IMG/VR virus record: IMGVR_UViG_3300010885_001139
Coordinates: 1 to 24,451 of that record
Origin: a virus
Direction: 5' to 3' (one strand)
DNA length: 24,451 bases
Part shown: piece by piece, positions 22,329 through 24,451 of the stretch
How positions within the stretch are numbered: position 1 is the first letter of the stretch
Layout of the letters: each line of letters starts with the position of its first letter
Made by a program: the position numbers and the translations under genes
Notes under the pieces: model-generated
Told to the model about the DNA's origin: nothing
The model's input: only the letters and a program-made list of their open reading frames with translations
Database searches by the model: none

Positions 22329-24008
22329 TTACCACTCTAATGACCTAAAGCCAAATGATTCGCCAACAAAAGCGTTATCTAAATGACAATGCAAAGCCAT
22401 AATCATCGAAATAATCCCGTCTACTTTGGCAGATGGGTCGGCCTCGTTCTTTCTCAGTTTCACATTGGCGTTTACATCAACATATATTTCAATGTTAGAG
22501 ATTTGCCACCCAAGGAACGGGTTGCCATCATGCTTAATTGCCTTCTTCAGTATCAGTTGTTCCGCTGTCTTGGACGGGTTCGATAAGACTGCCATACCTT
22601 GACCCACCTTTTTAACAGGAAGCCCGTAGCCGTAAAGGTTAGCCACCAAACTGGCAGCGTTATACGGGTCAAAGCCGATTTCTTTAACATCGTGTTCCTT
22701 ACATTGGTTTTGTATATACGACTCAATCTCAACCATATCCGTTACGTTACCCTGAGTCAACTTCAATATTCCTGTTGAAATTGCTTGCTGATAAATTGGC
22801 AAATAATGGTTAGGAATGAAGTCCATTGATTCTTCAGGAAGGAAAAACTGGAACTTGGAGTAGAAGTCTTCTTCACTGTACCGATGCAAAGTACAAACGG
22901 CGTTCAAATCTCGACTATGAGCCAAGTCAAAAGCCATAAATGTTGCTTCTGGCTTATCGGCAGACATTGGCGCAGCCGATTCATCCCAAAACCGCCTGTC
23001 AATCCAAGCTGAGTTGGCAGATACATAAATGTTTAATTGCTTGCACAAAAACTCATTCAAGCTGGCAGGTTTAGCCGAGGCTTCTTCTGCCATATGCTGA
23101 ATGTGAGCCTTGGTAACTGAGATACCTAACATGGGATTTGCTTTACCCCATACATCAGGGTTTGACCATTCATCACCCGGGTCAATGCCATAAAGCAACC
23201 CAAACCATCTAAAGTTGTCTGTGGCAGCGCCACGCAATATGGAGCGTAAATGAGTCAAATCTTCATAGAACTTTGTGTCTTTAGTGAAACTGGCCGTGGT
23301 CAGGTACATCCTTAATGGGTTCTTACGAGCGCCCATGCCAGAGTGCAAGACCTCAATAGAACCACGTTCTGTAATCTGAGCCGCTTCGTCAATCATGGCA
23401 ACAGATGGGTTCTTACCGTCACCTGTCTTTCGGTTTTCCCTAGACAAAGCACGATAAGTAGAAGTCGAGTCTCCAGCTTTCTTCAGTTCATTGCGATACA
23501 CAATAAACTTTGACTGAAACTCTATTTTCATTGATTCAATGATTGCTTTGGATGAATCAAAGCAAATAGTGGCCTGTTCCCGGTTGGTCGCCAGCGTAAA
23601 CACCTCAGCGCCAGCATCACCAAATTGCAGTTCGTATAGCGACACAATAGAGGCAAGAGTTGTCTTGCCCGATTTGCGAGGCACAAACAAAATTACGTCC
23701 GTCACCCATCGGGTCGTAACATCACCTTTGGCTCGAAACGCATAAACCCCGGCTAACCAAAGAATCTGAAATGGTTGTAATTCAATTTGTTTTCCAGCAT
23801 CCGGGCCTTTGACATGCTTACAGAACTTTACGAACCGTAGGACATGCTCAATCTTTTCGGCAATGAATTCATAAGGCGCATCCCTACGCTCCACCATGTC
23901 AAGGAATCTCTGGCAAGCCAGCTTTACATCCTCACACGCCTGAATATCACCCCTAGTTACACCTGCTGCATACTGAAAGGCAGACTCAAGCTGTGGCGAA
24001 TAATTCAT
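22329..24008 (-). CDS. Terminase large subunit (Terminase_1 family)
   Basis: This 559-residue protein overlaps the small-subunit stop by 23 bases. The ATPase has a Walker A 'VPRKSGKTT' (109-117), Walker B VAMIDEAAQ (203-211, D207/E208), and the coupling segment 'RMYLTTASFTKDTKFYEDLT'. The C-terminal RNase-H-like nuclease has FMAFDLAHSRDLNAV (D361), EIGFDPYNAASL (D447) and KVDGIISMIMALH (D530), the three acidic residues expected. The SxxRxxKxGDGKNPS-type loop before Walker B ('RENRKTGDGKNPSVAMID') is also typical. It translocates DNA into the prohead through the portal and cuts at packaging ends. The start is not clearly marked by a ribosome site, so the first residues are less certain. Confidence 0.96.
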   Translation of the reverse strand: MNYSPQLESAFQYAAGVTRGDIQACEDVKLACQRFLDMVERRDAPYEFIAEKIEHVLRFVKFCKHVKGPDAGKQIELQPFQILWLAGVYAFRAKGDVTTRWVTDVILFVPRKSGKTTLASIVSLYELQFGDAGAEVFTLATNREQATICFDSSKAIIESMKIEFQSKFIVYRNELKKAGDSTSTYRALSRENRKTGDGKNPSVAMIDEAAQITERGSIEVLHSGMGARKNPLRMYLTTASFTKDTKFYEDLTHLRSILRGAATDNFRWFGLLYGIDPGDEWSNPDVWGKANPMLGISVTKAHIQHMAEEASAKPASLNEFLCKQLNIYVSANSAWIDRRFWDESAAPMSADKPEATFMAFDLAHSRDLNAVCTLHRYSEEDFYSKFQFFLPEESMDFIPNHYLPIYQQAISTGILKLTQGNVTDMVEIESYIQNQCKEHDVKEIGFDPYNAASLVANLYGYGLPVKKVGQGMAVLSNPSKTAEQLILKKAIKHDGNPFLGWQISNIEIYVDVNANVKLRKNEADPSAKVDGIISMIMALHCHLDNAFVGESFGFRSLEW

Positions 24009-24360
24009 CTACGTCACTTACTTTGCTGCTGAATTTTGGACGGCCACGGGCCACCAATGCAAGTTCAGCCAATATCTTGACCGCCTTGTCCAACGATTCA
24101 GTGCGAATCTTGTACCAAGCACTTGGCGCTTCACCAGAGTTGTAAGAATACAAATGCCCATCAGATTGAATATTGATGTGAGCAGTAAGGAAACTATCTA
24201 CCGTAATAACCAATATGCCAATCAGCAATTCGTCTGATGCCGTCAATGGGCCAGTTGAACCCTCAACTTCAGCACGGATGGCCGTCTCAAAAGTCGATGA
24301 GTCCCAAGTGCTTGGGTCTTTAAGGTAGCCAAGAATGTGGCGAGGTGGTTTTTTGGTCAT
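23986..24360 (-). CDS. Terminase small subunit (P27-like)
   Basis: This 124-residue protein starts at ATG 24360 with AAAGGA seven bases upstream. It is mostly helical: PLTASDELLIGILVITVDSF, then LTAHINIQSDGHLYSYNSGE, then the C-terminal helix AWYKIRTESLDKAVKILAEL ending ALVARGRPKF. 'L-T-x-x-D...h...', a Gly-containing middle turn, NP/P-x-x-x-I-x-x-x-x-x-x-x-h-x-x-x-x-A-E-L and R-x-R/K end are P27-family features. It directly precedes and overlaps the large subunit. It recognises the packaging site; no such site is identified here. Confidence 0.82.
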   Translation of the reverse strand: MTKKPPRHILGYLKDPSTWDSSTFETAIRAEVEGSTGPLTASDELLIGILVITVDSFLTAHINIQSDGHLYSYNSGEAPSAWYKIRTESLDKAVKILAELALVARGRPKFSSKVSDVDELFATA

Positions 24361-24451
24361 AACGAGTTCCTTTGTGTCTTGTCATGGCTCAAGCGTACCA
24401 CAAACGGCATCCGTACACCCCCTACTGACTTAGTACGTGTGCGTAATTGAC
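24361..24451 (-). promoter_or_regulatory. Leader region upstream of the small terminase gene (window edge)
   Basis: These 91 bases before the terminase start carry a ribosome site (AAAGGA, 24373-24368) and an imperfect CGTAC/GTACG inverted repeat (around 24414-24440). No convincing promoter or cos/pac sequence can be called. The upstream gene, if any, is outside the window. Confidence 0.3.

Noticed and set aside
24361-24451. Packaging site (cos) upstream of the small terminase
   Set aside because: Only an imperfect CGTAC/GTACG inverted repeat is seen; without end-mapping there is no basis for a call.

Overview
The window is the late structural and lysis-proximal half of a tailed phage genome (or prophage) with siphovirus architecture. 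Every convincing gene is on the minus strand, so the transcription order runs from the right edge to the left edge. The gene set is HK97/lambda-like: a small and large terminase, HK97-type portal, S78-type prohead protease, HK97-fold capsid proteins, connector and closure proteins, tail-tube proteins, a G/T-type chaperone pair, a lambda H-like tape measure, tip proteins, an S74-type fibre and a holin-like start. There is no sheath or baseplate wedge gene, which fits a long non-contractile tail. The holin type and lambda-like tail suggest a Gram-negative host, and the low-complexity aquatic-phage style of the fibre genes suggests an environmental source. Both host and source are inference. No integrase, tRNA, rRNA or CRISPR array is visible.

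Layout from right to left: DNA packaging (24360-22329), portal (22304-20907), a possible small ORF and the protease (20902-19969), a large capsid protein with an N-terminal delta-like domain (19965-18622), a strong intrinsic terminator (18606-18580), a second shorter capsid paralogue (18561-17533), connector, closure and terminator proteins (17529-16077), two paralogous tail-tube proteins (16046-15024), two small unknowns, the G/T chaperone region with a canonical -1 frameshift site (14596-13794), an HK97 gp10-like protein, the tape measure (13307-10878), minor tail proteins, a GNAT acetyltransferase, a 1195-residue tip protein, an AT-rich tip or fibre gene, and an S74-terminated fibre. The left edge holds small proteins, several with membrane segments, and a holin-like gene cut by the window end.

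Genes are packed very tightly. Many junctions are ATGA or TAATG overlaps, or lie within a few bases, which implies translational coupling along one long transcript. The exceptions stand out: the terminator between the two capsid genes, the 93-base gap at 4373-4465, and the 137-base stretch between portal and protease.

The most unusual property is that both main building blocks of the virion, the major capsid protein and the major tail-tube protein, are present as adjacent diverged paralogues. In each pair one conserved core is kept and the N-terminal part differs. Together with the terminator between the capsid genes, this suggests a particle built from unequal amounts of two capsid and two tube subunits. 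That assembly model is inference; the duplications, the terminator and the frameshift signal are read directly from the sequence.
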